Part shown: positions 29,570 to 39,013 of the stretch, one piece after another
Numbering within the stretch: the stretch's first letter is position 1
Layout of the letters: each line of letters starts with the position of its first letter
Assembly (NCBI RefSeq): GCF_000427295.1
Contig: NZ_ATNM01000118.1
Span: 1 to 64,000 of the forward strand
Direction: 5' to 3'
Length of the DNA stretch: 64,000 nucleotides
Origin: Cyclobacterium qasimii M12-11B
GTDB lineage: Bacteria; Bacteroidota; Bacteroidia; Cytophagales; Cyclobacteriaceae
Position numbers and translations under genes: made by a program
Notes under the pieces: model-generated
Told to the model about the DNA's origin: nothing
The model's database searches: none
The model's input: the letters and a program-made list of their open reading frames with translations, nothing else

Positions 29570-30277
29570 ATGAAAAAATTCACATTTAAGATATTCGCAG
29601 TAGCAATAACACTGCTACTAAGCACCTCCCTTAGCCTTGAATTGTTGGCTCAATCAGCGGGTTACGAGGTCTTATTTGACGGGGGCTCCTTAGAAAAGTG
29701 GCGCTCAAAGAGTACTCCTTCCTCCCCCATAAAAGGATGGAAAGTAGAAGACGGGATGCTCTTTATGGAAGGCGAAGGTGGTGGAGACATTATCACTAAA
29801 GATAAGTACGGTGACTTTGAACTGGTTTTCGAATTTAACCTGACTGAAAAGGCCAATAGCGGAATTAAGTATTTTGTAGATACCATTTACAATGAGAAAT
29901 CAGGGGAAATGAAGGTTAATGGTCCTGAATACCAAATTATCGACGATTACAATTACGAAGGTGTCAAGGAGGACCCAAATGGAACTACCTCTACAGGAGC
30001 AGCTTACTTATTCTACCCGCCTAAAAACAAGCAACTAAACCCTCATGGCGAATGGAATAAGGGTAAAATTGTGGCCAAGGGAAAAAAGGTTAGCCATTGG
30101 TTGAATGGTAAAAAATTAGTGAGTTATACCAGAGGAAGCAAAGACTACCTAAAGAAAAAAACTGCCAACAAATTTAAGGATGATAAAAATTATGGTGAGC
30201 TTAAAGAAGGCCATATTTTAATCACAGACCACGGAGACAAAGTCTTCTTCCGAAATATAAAAATCAAAAAGCTTTAG
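29570..30277 (+). CDS. DUF1080 (3-keto-disaccharide hydrolase-type) exported protein
   Basis: A ~235-residue exported protein with a DUF1080/LamG-like beta-sandwich: LFDGGSLEKWRSK near the N-terminus, GDFELVFEFNLTEKANSGIKY, the GPEYQIIDD motif and HWLNGKKLVSYTRGS. This domain occurs in 3-keto-glycoside hydrolases and in carbohydrate-binding proteins. The preferred start is the ATG at 29570; an in-frame TTG lies 9 bases upstream. The signal peptide is IFAVAITLLLSTSLSLELLAQ. It is the last gene of the 26-30 kb operon, with a terminator hairpin after it. Confidence 0.85.
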   Translation: MKKFTFKIFAVAITLLLSTSLSLELLAQSAGYEVLFDGGSLEKWRSKSTPSSPIKGWKVEDGMLFMEGEGGGDIITKDKYGDFELVFEFNLTEKANSGIKYFVDTIYNEKSGEMKVNGPEYQIIDDYNYEGVKEDPNGTTSTGAAYLFYPPKNKQLNPHGEWNKGKIVAKGKKVSHWLNGKKLVSYTRGSKDYLKKKTANKFKDDKNYGELKEGHILITDHGDKVFFRNIKIKKL

Positions 30278-30299
30278 CTTAATAGTAGCGAAAAGTCAA

Positions 30300-30349
30300 G
30301 CCAAATGAAGGTTAAGGCATAGCAACCTATGTTTTAATCTTCATTTGGC
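30300..30349. terminator. Hairpin terminator between convergent genes
   Basis: GCCAAATGAAGGTTAA (30300-30315) pairs with a 16-base arm at 30334-30349 with a single mismatch. It lies between the convergent DUF1080 gene and the lipoprotein gene at 30483. A T-rich tail (ATTATTTTTA) follows on the plus strand. Confidence 0.6.
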
Positions 30350-30482
30350 AAATTATTTTTAATACTGTTGTTAGACAGATACAGAATATTTTTTTATAAA
30401 AGCTCTTGCCAGTAAAATTCACAAAAAGACTTTCCCGACCTTTACCTGAAAGTCACTCGATCACAAGAATCCAGGCCAATCC

Positions 30483-32615
30483 CTACTTGTATTCTTCAAG
30501 CATCAGGCTTGATTTTTCATCGAAGCTATCCCCAATTTTAGAATTCTTTGTTAGCTCCCAATAACTTTGGTCTTGTAAAACCAAAACCTGAGTGGCCACT
30601 ATCCAACTTTGTGTCCATCCCGTAAGTGTTCCCCAGGCGCCCCAGCCAGCATCAGCATTAGAAGCCCAATACTCCCAACGCTCATAGTCGAAAGCCCTAA
30701 ACCAGGCGCCATCAAGGTCTTTTATCGTGTCGCTTTTGACTTGTATCCTTGTCATAAAATCAGATAATTTCTCCAAGGCTTCAAAATATTCCGGATTATT
30801 AGTCGCATGAGCAGCTTCATTAAGGCTGAAAAAGGCGAAATTACTCGTATACAACATATCAGCGATAGGATCACCGTTTTCAAATATCAAAGGTGCCTCA
30901 TGTAGGCCATACTCTTGGTTGGAGGAAGTTCGGCCATATCTTCCTTTATCGGCTCCACCTAATTCTTCTCTTATCGCCCCACTTTCAACTTGATTTTCCA
31001 AAAGCTTGCTTACAATTCTGTCCAACCATTCTCTATGCTCAGGAGTATCCTCTACTTTGACTAACCAAGCCAAGGGCAGAATCATTCTTGCCCGCTCCTG
31101 CTGAATACCATTTGTCCACAGCCAATCCTGAGGATAGCCCTCCATAGTGATTTCAATCCCTTTTTTAGCTTTCGTAAGTAAAGGTTCATATCCGGTCTTA
31201 TCATACAACCACAAATAATTTGCCCACATCCAGGATTCAAAATGCGGTGCAGGATTAATGGTCTCTTGATTCCAGTAATGCTTCCATCCCAATTGGTGCA
31301 GGTTGGTATTGTTTAACCTGTTGCTCCTAAAACCATTTTTTCCCGTTGTCCTGAAATTGGCCAAAATTGCTTCCGTCATTTCTTCATTCCAGTCTTCTTT
31401 TTGCATATGAGCCATTGCACCTAGCACTCCTAGAATTGCGCGGGCGTTGTCATCTCCATAATAAACAAAAGGATGGGTATTTGACCAACCTATTAGTCCA
31501 TAGGCAGCAGAATCAGGATCATTACGAGGTCCATTGGTAAGATTTTCCCTATACAAGAACTTAACTAAGTTTTCTGCTTTAATATTATAGGAGGGCTCTT
31601 CCAAAAGATTGGCTGCAGCAGCCAAGGCATAAGCTGCTTCTCCTTGCACATCTGCTCTGATCCAATAGCGATATTGCTGAGTGCCATCATAAAAAATATT
31701 TGAGGAATGCCCCTCTAGTAAACCCTCAGATCCATCTCCTGACGAATATTTTTCGGGAACAGGTGGACCAATAGGATTGGTACCGTTTCCCTGGTACTTT
31801 AGCCAATAGTCCTTCCATTCTTCGGCGATGTAGAATTTCCCTTTTTCAAACCAATCCACCCCGTTTCTAACACTGTTCATTTTATCAGTACGAGACAAGG
31901 TTTCCGTGGCATTGAAGGCAGGTTCAACATATCGAGGCCAGGAATTATAGCTAAAGGTACTGTCTCCTGTAAGTTCTGAAATTATATGAGACCATAAAAT
32001 TTTCCAGTGGGCTTCAGGTCCAAATCTACCTTTAGCAAAATCTGATAATTTACTAAGGGCAATAAAACCCTGGTCTTTTTTGAACAACAATGGATAGGCT
32101 GGCACGCCCTCTAAACCATATACGGCACTGTCAAGACCTGCTACTTTAGCAACCACTAACAAAGGGTCACTAACTTCTGCCGGTATAACATGGCAATCAT
32201 TAATGCCTAATATTTTCATACGGCTCAACTCGGCACCAAATTCATCCGATACCACCACAGCTCTTTCAAGCCTTGTCTTCAAAACTTCGCCGTTGCTTTC
32301 CAGGCCTTCAAAATCTTCAGGATACTCCAAATAAAACTTGATGTCCTTTTGTTGAGCTGCAGTAAAGAAGCCCTCGGGTACAGCTACTCTTTTTTTAGGA
32401 TATTCTGTCGAAAGCACCATTAAAGTGGCTCCCTTCTCCATATTATCTATGGCAGACATTGTTTCCGAATGAAACTCAAATGTGTAGCCTTCTCCTTCCA
32501 ACCATTGTATTAGATCACTATTTTCCGCACCTACCACGTGAATCTTATCTTTTGAGGCAAGGTTACAAGAAGTGAAAAATGCAGAAATCAATATTAAAAG
32601 CCAGAACCGAAACAT
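30483..32615 (-). CDS. Large lipoprotein with a predicted (alpha/alpha)-toroid domain
   Basis: A 710-residue lipoprotein. The signal WLLILISAFFTSC gives the lipidated Cys at about residue 16. Residues ~20-230 look like a small alpha/beta domain, and residues ~260-700 are rich in Trp and His helices with motifs such as GDGSEGLLEGHSS, FVYYGDDNARAILG, APHFESWMWANYLW and GWGAWGTLTGWTQ. These resemble the (alpha/alpha)6 toroid of several glycoside hydrolase and lyase families, but I cannot assign a family or catalytic residues. It is convergent with the 26-30 kb operon and divergent from the esterase. An outer-membrane enzyme acting on a glycan released nearby is an inference. Confidence 0.62.
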   Translation of the reverse strand: MFRFWLLILISAFFTSCNLASKDKIHVVGAENSDLIQWLEGEGYTFEFHSETMSAIDNMEKGATLMVLSTEYPKKRVAVPEGFFTAAQQKDIKFYLEYPEDFEGLESNGEVLKTRLERAVVVSDEFGAELSRMKILGINDCHVIPAEVSDPLLVVAKVAGLDSAVYGLEGVPAYPLLFKKDQGFIALSKLSDFAKGRFGPEAHWKILWSHIISELTGDSTFSYNSWPRYVEPAFNATETLSRTDKMNSVRNGVDWFEKGKFYIAEEWKDYWLKYQGNGTNPIGPPVPEKYSSGDGSEGLLEGHSSNIFYDGTQQYRYWIRADVQGEAAYALAAAANLLEEPSYNIKAENLVKFLYRENLTNGPRNDPDSAAYGLIGWSNTHPFVYYGDDNARAILGVLGAMAHMQKEDWNEEMTEAILANFRTTGKNGFRSNRLNNTNLHQLGWKHYWNQETINPAPHFESWMWANYLWLYDKTGYEPLLTKAKKGIEITMEGYPQDWLWTNGIQQERARMILPLAWLVKVEDTPEHREWLDRIVSKLLENQVESGAIREELGGADKGRYGRTSSNQEYGLHEAPLIFENGDPIADMLYTSNFAFFSLNEAAHATNNPEYFEALEKLSDFMTRIQVKSDTIKDLDGAWFRAFDYERWEYWASNADAGWGAWGTLTGWTQSWIVATQVLVLQDQSYWELTKNSKIGDSFDEKSSLMLEEYK

Positions 32616-32817
32616 AAATTGAGTTTATTTGTATTAAAAACCGCAATATAGGTCAATTCTGCATTTATCGTCAACCCATTTATAAAATATTGTTTCAGCG
32701 GTAAAAAAAACACTTTTCACTAATATGAGCCTTATTTAAGGCAGTAAAAACATCGTTTTTAAAAGGCTTTAAGAACTGAAATTCTTACCTTTAAATAAAC
32801 ATATATAATCCTGAGAA

Positions 32818-34049
32818 ATGCTTGTCAAATTTTTATCGTTCCTCTTATTCGCCTTCCTTGGTTTAAATATTTCAACCATACATGCCGAAGGTTTTAATGA
32901 TTCCATCTTAGTGGAAAATGAATATCAATCTCCTTTGAAAATTATTAACATTGACAAAGAAGCAAATGGCGACACCATACAAAACCCTCTCAAAAAAAGG
33001 GTCGACTGGAATAAGCTGGCTCCTTATTTCACGGTACCTGCTGAATACAAAGGGGTAAAAGGGGATTATAAGGACCCATTTATTTTTGAAGACAATAGCC
33101 AGGTAACCACTTTAGAAGAATGGAAGAAAAGAAAAGCGGAAATTCTAAAATCATGGCATACCCGAATGGGCGAATGGCCGGACTTTATTGTAAACCCCAA
33201 TTATGAGATCCTTGAAATCATCAATAAAGCGGATTATATCAAAAAAAGAATTCGTTTTGAATGGATACCTGGTCAAATGACCGAAGGCTATCTATTACTG
33301 CCACATGAGGCCAATAACCTACCTGCGGTGGTTACTGTGTATTACGAACCTGAAACAGCTATAGGAGAAGGAAAACCAGACAGAGATTTTGCATTACAAT
33401 TGGTCAAAAGAGGATTTGTCACCCTCTCCATTGGGACAACAGAAACGTCTGACAACAGTACCTATTCCTTGTACTATCCAGACATTGATCATGCAACAGT
33501 TCAACCACTTTCATTGCTTGCTTATGCTGCTGCAAATGCCTGGTATCTTTTGGCCGACATGCCAGAAGTGAATAAGAAAAAATAGGGATTATGGGCCACA
33601 GCTACGGAGGGAAATGGGCAATGTTTGCTTCATGCCTGTTTGAGAATTTTGCTGCTGCAGCCTGGTCAGATCCAGGAATCGTTTTTGAACAAACGAGACC
33701 AAGCATCAATTATTGGGAGCCTTGGTACCTGGGATATCACCCAAGACCTAGAAGAGAGAGAGGTGTTCCTACTAACGAAAATCCTGCCAGAGGATTGTAC
33801 CCTCAACTCTTAAAGGAAGGAAAAGACCTGCATGAACTTCATGTCTTGATGGCTCCCCGCCCATTTTTGGTCTCAGGTGGTGCCGAGGACGGGGAGAATC
33901 GTTGGGTTCCGCTGAATTACAGCATTAAGGCAAATGCCTTGTACGGTAAAAGAGATAGAGTGGGCATGAGTAATCGCCCTGATCATTCTCCAAATTCAGC
34001 ATCCAATGAAATCATTTACAATTTCTTTGAATATTTTCTAGAACCCTAG
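32818..34049 (+). CDS. Alpha/beta hydrolase (acetylxylan-esterase-like), frameshifted
   Basis: A ~410-residue exported hydrolase seen in two frames. The first (to 33585) has a signal peptide (KFLSFLLFAFLGLNISTIHA) and segments EGYLLLPHEANNLPAVVTVY and FALQLVKRGFVTLSIG. The second (from 33591) begins with the nucleophile motif GHSYGGKWA (Ser in GxSxGG) and ends with a likely catalytic His in NRPDHSPNS. Adding one A to the six-A run at 33577-33582 joins them as NKKKIGIMGHSYGG. The fold resembles esterases that remove acyl groups from plant or algal glycans. The substrate is unknown. The break is most likely a consensus error. Confidence 0.82.
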
Positions 34050-34056
34050 TGTATCA

Positions 34057-35118
34057 TTAAGACAGGAATTTCTTGAGGTTATTCTTAACAAACTCATCGT
34101 CATTCAACCATGGATAAGCCTTATATACGCGATCAATTTCTGCTGATTGACCAGGTGATAGTACTTCTCCAGGATTGAGGCACCAAGTACCTTCAAGTAA
34201 ACCCTGACGTCTTAATATTTCATGAATTCCAGGAATACATCCTTTGAATTGGTGCTTTGGATCGAAGATTACAGCATTTGAATCTGTAATTTGCACACCT
34301 AATTCAAGCAATTCTTCCATACCTGAAAGGTCATTGTCTCTACATTCTTTTATTTTTTCCATTAAGGCAACAGCTTTGGTTGTCCATACTGCCCAATGAC
34401 CAAGTAATCCACCAGCAACTCTTTTGGTTACTTTCTTACCATCTACCACAAAAGTAAAAGGTGTAAGTAGGTCTGCTACTATATTGTCATCATTACCAGT
34501 ATACATGGCTATCTCCTCATGTCTGCTAGAAGAACATACTGCTCTTACCACATCCAAAGACTGGTACCTGTTGAAGGGTGCCATTTTTATCGCCTGAACA
34601 TTAGGGATATCAGCGAAATCCTTCCAAAAGTCATAACTTAACAAACGGCCTCCTGCGGAAGGTTGAAGATAGAAACCAAAAATTGGAATAACCTCTGCCA
34701 CTTTTTCAGCCCTTTTTATCAAGTCCTTTTCCGACCAGTCGCCTAATCCTCCAGCACTCAACAAACCAAGGTCGTATCCCAATTCTTTTGCCAAAGAGGC
34801 TTCTGCTACTGCCTGATCAGTACCGCCTACTATTCCTGCTACCATTGCAAAAGGTCTTTCTATAGCAGCTGCCTTAACCTCCTCCATGGCCATTCTTAGT
34901 ACCGGCTCAAAAAGTCCGTACTTCTCTTCTCTAATTTCAAATTGGGTACTGTGTACTCCAACAGCTATTCCACCTGCTCCTGAGGCAATGTAATAGCGAG
35001 AAAGCGCCCGTTGGTGTTTCTCATCAAGTTTTCTTTCTGCATTTAAAGCTAATGGATGGGCAGGTATAACAGTCCCATCATGTAATAATTGCTTGATAGC
35101 GGGATTTAATTCACTCAT
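34057..35118 (-). CDS. Dihydrodipicolinate synthase (DapA/NAL) family aldolase
   Basis: A 353-residue TIM-barrel class I aldolase/lyase. The Schiff-base Lys is in NVQAIKMAPF, the tyrosine-proton-relay region is GFYLQPSAGG, and the GIVGGTDQAV segment corresponds to a phosphate-binding area. The protein is ~55 residues longer than DapA, with a C-terminal extension, so it is not the housekeeping dapA. Family members cleave or hydrate 2-keto-3-deoxy sugar acids, 2-oxo-4-hydroxy acids or hydroxyproline products. It follows the epimerase gene by ten bases and is the last gene of the minus-strand operon. The gene ends only seven bases from the convergent esterase. Confidence 0.85.
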   Translation of the reverse strand: MSELNPAIKQLLHDGTVIPAHPLALNAERKLDEKHQRALSRYYIASGAGGIAVGVHSTQFEIREEKYGLFEPVLRMAMEEVKAAAIERPFAMVAGIVGGTDQAVAEASLAKELGYDLGLLSAGGLGDWSEKDLIKRAEKVAEVIPIFGFYLQPSAGGRLLSYDFWKDFADIPNVQAIKMAPFNRYQSLDVVRAVCSSSRHEEIAMYTGNDDNIVADLLTPFTFVVDGKKVTKRVAGGLLGHWAVWTTKAVALMEKIKECRDNDLSGMEELLELGVQITDSNAVIFDPKHQFKGCIPGIHEILRRQGLLEGTWCLNPGEVLSPGQSAEIDRVYKAYPWLNDDEFVKNNLKKFLS

Positions 35119-35128
35119 TATTTTATAA

Positions 35129-36145
35129 TTAAAATTTTCCTTCTCTTTCCTGGAAATGGGTTGGTTTATTCAAAGTTTCTCCGTCTTGCTGTACCCATTG
35201 AACAGTCATCTCTATCATGGTAAGCAAAGATACAGTTGGGTATCCAAAAAGCTGGTGACAAAGAGAGGCATTGTTCAACAAAACATTTGGCTCAGGTTCG
35301 TTTATAAACACTGGTTTCTTGTTCAACAACTGGCCAAATTTTTCTGCCACTTGTTTGATACTGATCGTTTCAGGTCCTGTTACATTCAGTATTTTAGGAG
35401 GACTTGTAGTATGTAGTAAAGAACGAATAGCAATCTCATTTGCATCGCCTTGCCAGATAACGTTCATATGGCCACTTCTCAAATTGATTGGCTTTTCGGT
35501 ATTTACCATCTTACATATTTCCAATAGATTACCATAACGCATGTCTATGGCATAATTCAATCTATACATCAACATCGGAATGTTGTATTGATGACTGAAA
35601 TATTCAAAAACACGTTCTCTTCCAAGGCATGATTGTGCATATTCTCCAATTGGCTCCGGGGGGGTTGATTCTAAAGCTCCTCCTGATGCATAATGCATGA
35701 AAGGGTATATGTTTCCACTTGAGAACACCACAATTTTAGAATTCTTATACTTTGTCGCAACTCTTCCAGGTAAGTAGGCATTCATCGCCCAAGTAGAATG
35801 TTCCTGTCCTGTAGTACCAAACTTTTTACCTGCCATGTAAATGACATTTTCGGCTTCTGGTAAAGCTTGTAACGCCTCATCATCCAATAAGTCTGCAGTA
35901 ATACAAATCACACCGTGATTCTCAAGATCTGTTTTCATCTTGGGATCAGAAAACCTGGAGACGCCTATTACTTTTTTATTTATACCAGCATCTTTAAATG
36001 CTCTGCTTGCAAGCTTGGCAAGGCTTGGCCCCATTTTACCTGCTACCCCTAAAATGAGGATGTCTCCATTGATTTTTTTTATGTCCTCAACCAGACCGGC
36101 TGTAGGCTTGCTAAGTATTTCCTCTAATTCTTCTATAGATTTCAT
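35129..36145 (-). CDS. NAD-dependent epimerase/dehydratase family protein
   Basis: A ~338-residue short-chain-type (extended SDR) oxidoreductase. The nucleotide-binding region reads DILILGVAGKMGPSLAKLA, a variant of the GxxGxxG loop, and the catalytic area has VFSSGNIYPFMHYASGG rather than a clear YxxxK. I prefer the ATG at 36145, giving MKSIEELEEILSK, over the longer frame at 36199. It lies between the NRAMP-like transporter and the aldolase in one operon. Its substrate is probably the sugar or sugar acid delivered to the aldolase, which is inference. Confidence 0.82.
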   Translation of the reverse strand: MKSIEELEEILSKPTAGLVEDIKKINGDILILGVAGKMGPSLAKLASRAFKDAGINKKVIGVSRFSDPKMKTDLENHGVICITADLLDDEALQALPEAENVIYMAGKKFGTTGQEHSTWAMNAYLPGRVATKYKNSKIVVFSSGNIYPFMHYASGGALESTPPEPIGEYAQSCLGRERVFEYFSHQYNIPMLMYRLNYAIDMRYGNLLEICKMVNTEKPINLRSGHMNVIWQGDANEIAIRSLLHTTSPPKILNVTGPETISIKQVAEKFGQLLNKKPVFINEPEPNVLLNNASLCHQLFGYPTVSLLTMIEMTVQWVQQDGETLNKPTHFQEREGKF

Positions 36146-36226
36146 TGATTTAGTAGTAAATTTTAGTGGTGTATAAATTATCCATTTTTGTTCGAACAAA
36201 TATCAATTGGCCTGAATAGTACTGTT

Positions 36227-37423
36227 TTAGGCAATAAACAAGGAGTAAGCGTTGCTAAAAGCCAGGGTGAATAGCACCAATAAACCAATAATTGCAACAA
36301 CATTGGTAAAGGTATTGTTTTTCAAGGATCCCATAATGCTGGTATCGTTACCAATCAAAAACAGACCTAATCCTATGAAAGGCACTGCAAAAATGGTAAT
36401 CCCTTGGGCGAAAACAATAAGTTCTAATGGAAGTCTCCCAAAAATTAATGCTATACCTGCGCCAATTATAATAATAAGCGATATTAACAGTTTTACTGGA
36501 GTGCTATTTAAATTCCGCCCTAAAGACAAGGAGTCAGACAGCAAGGTACCTCCGATACTTGCATTCCCTAGTAAAGAGGAAAATGAAGCCCCAAATAAGC
36601 CAACCATAAAAACCATAAAGGAAAATTTACCATAAACAGGCTCAAGGGCCATCCCTATATCCCCTGCCGAAGTTACTGTTACTCCTTTAGGATATAAAAT
36701 AGTAGCCGCACTGATCATTATCATTGAAGAAATAAGACCTAGTATGACAATTCCTGTATAACTTTCTCGTAGAGCATCCTTGGATTCCTCTTTTTTCCAT
36801 CCTTTTTCCTGAACCAGATAAGATTGGTAGAAAGCCCCTGCAATAGAGAAACTCGAAGCTACCAAAGCGATTACCAATATAAAAGATCCTTGAGGAATAC
36901 TAGGATTCAATCCTGTCAATACCTGATCCCAAGCCGGTGGCGCAATAATAATGGTAAAAAGGAAAGAGATGAGCATAATCCCAACCATTAGCATCATTAC
37001 TTTCTCTAAGATTTTATAGAAAGACTTGAAAAACAGCAAGGAGATAGCCATTAAGGAAATCACTACAATCCATAAACTATTGGTCTGCCCCAATGATTCG
37101 GACAAGGCTAATCCTGCGCCTACCGTATTGCCTGCCTGGAAGGCGGCAGTTACGAAAAACACACTAATTCCTGCAAGCAAGGCAGCGGCCTTGCCCCATT
37201 TATTTCTAAATAAGGTGATAAGTGAAAACTCAGAGGCCATGCCTATTCTTGCCCCCATTCCTGTAAAAGCTAACATTAACAATGCTGCTATAATAATTAC
37301 CCAAAGTAAATGGAAGCCATAAACAGCTCCCAATTTGGAAGTAATTGTAAGACTACCGGGACCAAAAACCAATGCTGCGGTAATTAGTCCAGGGCCCAAA
37401 GATTTTAACCAACGTTGGATCAT
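36227..37423 (-). CDS. Divergent NRAMP-family transporter
   Basis: A 398-residue polytopic membrane protein of the NRAMP (Mn/Fe transporter) fold: SLGPGLITAALVFGPGSLT in TM1, WKKEESKDALRESYTG in the loop after TM6, and about 10-11 hydrophobic segments. The hallmark metal-binding residues are absent. TM1 DPGN reads GPGS (residues ~21-24), and TM6 MPH is replaced in GAFYQSYLVQ. It is therefore unlikely to be an ordinary manganese or iron importer. It leads an operon with an epimerase and an aldolase, which suggests transport of an organic acid or sugar-derived compound. This is inference from context. A metal or other cation remains possible. Confidence 0.78.
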   Translation of the reverse strand: MIQRWLKSLGPGLITAALVFGPGSLTITSKLGAVYGFHLLWVIIIAALLMLAFTGMGARIGMASEFSLITLFRNKWGKAAALLAGISVFFVTAAFQAGNTVGAGLALSESLGQTNSLWIVVISLMAISLLFFKSFYKILEKVMMLMVGIMLISFLFTIIIAPPAWDQVLTGLNPSIPQGSFILVIALVASSFSIAGAFYQSYLVQEKGWKKEESKDALRESYTGIVILGLISSMIMISAATILYPKGVTVTSAGDIGMALEPVYGKFSFMVFMVGLFGASFSSLLGNASIGGTLLSDSLSLGRNLNSTPVKLLISLIIIIGAGIALIFGRLPLELIVFAQGITIFAVPFIGLGLFLIGNDTSIMGSLKNNTFTNVVAIIGLLVLFTLAFSNAYSLFIA

Positions 37424-37473
37424 ATTTGTATTTCTGCGAAGTTTTGTTGTGAATTAATTATTTCTGCGTAAAT

Positions 37474-37980
37474 CTAAAAATGTCTTCTATTAAAAACTTC
37501 AGTCAATACGACTGCCTCTTTTATTGTTTCAGGATTTTTAAGAAGTCTAGCGTATTTATTTCCATTTTGGTACTCTCCAGCGACATCAACAACCTCCCCT
37601 AGGAGTTTTTGATCATTTTCTATATCAACCTGATCATCTAGTTTAACCAAGGGTTGACGAACACCACGATAGGCACTAATGAACTCACCTTCTTTTACCG
37701 GAGGTTTCTCTACCTCAGCATATTCTTCGGTCTTATTTAATTCTTGATATCCCCGTCTAGGAATTGGTTCAACCCATTCCTCTTCCGTTTCTTCTGGAAC
37801 TTCCTGATGTTGTTCATTTCGAATATCACGCAAGAGTTCCTCGAAAGAAGGCCCTTGATTAGGAACATTGTCATTTTCATCCATTTCTGGACCTTCATTA
37901 TCTGCTTTCTTTTTGGCAAATGAAGTGTAAATAAAATAAATGATTACTGCAATAATATAGAATACTGTACTACTGTCCAT
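37474..37980 (-). CDS. Single-pass membrane protein of unknown function
   Basis: A 168-residue protein with an N-terminal transmembrane helix (VFYIIAVIIYFIYTSFA), then a charged, low-complexity acidic region (EEVPEETEEEWVEPIPRRG) and a conserved-looking tail ending KNPETIKEAVVLTEVFNRRHF. Bacteroidota often have such small proteins with a cytoplasmic tail, but no function is known to me. It lies 50 bases upstream of the NRAMP-like gene on the same strand and may share its transcript. Confidence 0.72.
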   Translation of the reverse strand: MDSSTVFYIIAVIIYFIYTSFAKKKADNEGPEMDENDNVPNQGPSFEELLRDIRNEQHQEVPEETEEEWVEPIPRRGYQELNKTEEYAEVEKPPVKEGEFISAYRGVRQPLVKLDDQVDIENDQKLLGEVVDVAGEYQNGNKYARLLKNPETIKEAVVLTEVFNRRHF

Positions 37981-38348
37981 GAACCTATCGGATGATTTAA
38001 AAATAAATTTACAAAAATAATCCGGTATGAGGGTATTTTTTTGATGGGTATCAATAATTAAGGTTCAATGGTTTTCCTAAGAATACCATTGACCGATTTA
38101 TGGGGATTCAATACCAAAATTATAAAAATCAAGATTAAAGTTAACTCAATAGATGATTTTAATCATATACTGATAAACTTTTAATTTTTCTATTAATAAT
38201 TAAATTAAATTTGCTTAAATTATAGTATTGTTTAACAAAAGCATTTAGTTATTACAAAACCAGACCCTACCATGAAAACGAATCCAATAACCAATTCTCT
38301 AGGCAGTAAAAACATCGCTTTCCCTAACGTTATCGTGAAAAACACGCT
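37981..38348. other. Intergenic region with a possible 5' extension of the next gene
   Basis: About 368 AT-rich bases. At 38272 an ATG opens a 31-codon frame (MKTNPITNSLGSKNIAFPNV) that overlaps the start of the next gene in another frame. Adding one A to the five-A run near 38338 would fuse it to the 38349 gene as VKKHAMENVNLKS. Otherwise nothing is visible. Confidence 0.3.
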
Positions 38349-38813
38349 ATGGAAAATGTCAACCTAAAGTCTATAATCGAAAACAAAAGAATTATTATTT
38401 GCACTAATCCTTCTGAATTAATTCCTAAAACCAAGGAAGGTCGAAATAGGTTTGAATTGGCCTTAAAACAACTCAAGAAATTAAACTTTCATCTCATAGG
38501 GTTTAATAAGAACACCTTTGAAGAACACTTATTTTCCGTCAACTGGCTCAATTCACACATGGAAGATTTCTTGGTTTTCCCTATCTATTACCTACCAAAA
38601 AATGAGGTGAAAAAAAACCTGGAAGAAATGCTTTCAAAAGAGATATTAATTGATAACCCTATTTATTTTATTGATAAATCAGGAATTACGCAATACATCC
38701 TTAACGGCGATGACATTAAAAGCAAGAATCTTGAAAGCATCGTAGAGTTGGCTTCCAAAATGGTATTGTCAGATCAGAATTTCGCAAACTCAATTAACTC
38801 CTTAGAAAATTAA
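38349..38813 (+). CDS. Unknown soluble protein
   Basis: A 154-residue soluble protein with no signal peptide. It reads like an alpha/beta fold: RIIICTNPSELIPK near the N-terminus and NPIYFIDKSGITQYILNGDD near the C-terminus. I recognise no family. It lies between an unknown membrane protein and the convergent bactofilin gene. The start may be wrong: an ATG at 38272 could belong to it if one base is missing upstream. Confidence 0.55.
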   Translation: MENVNLKSIIENKRIIICTNPSELIPKTKEGRNRFELALKQLKKLNFHLIGFNKNTFEEHLFSVNWLNSHMEDFLVFPIYYLPKNEVKKNLEEMLSKEILIDNPIYFIDKSGITQYILNGDDIKSKNLESIVELASKMVLSDQNFANSINSLEN

Positions 38814-39013
38814 TGCTAACCGCATAATTAGGAAAACAATATCTAGCAATTGAATATAGGCTAAAGGAAAAATTGTTCTAGCAAAAAGTAGCTAATGATA
38901 TGCTTTTACGGATCAAGAACATTCATTCCAGACAAAAGTGATCTGGTTTTTTATGCATAAAGTAAAAAACTGAATACATACATCCTTATAAAGGACCTTC
39001 TTTTCGATGACAA

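Noticed and set aside
32742-38315. Shared 16-base sequence GGCAGTAAAAACATCG near 32742 and 38304
   Set aside because: Two matches of this length are expected by chance in 64 kb of AT-rich sequence. The surroundings do not match.
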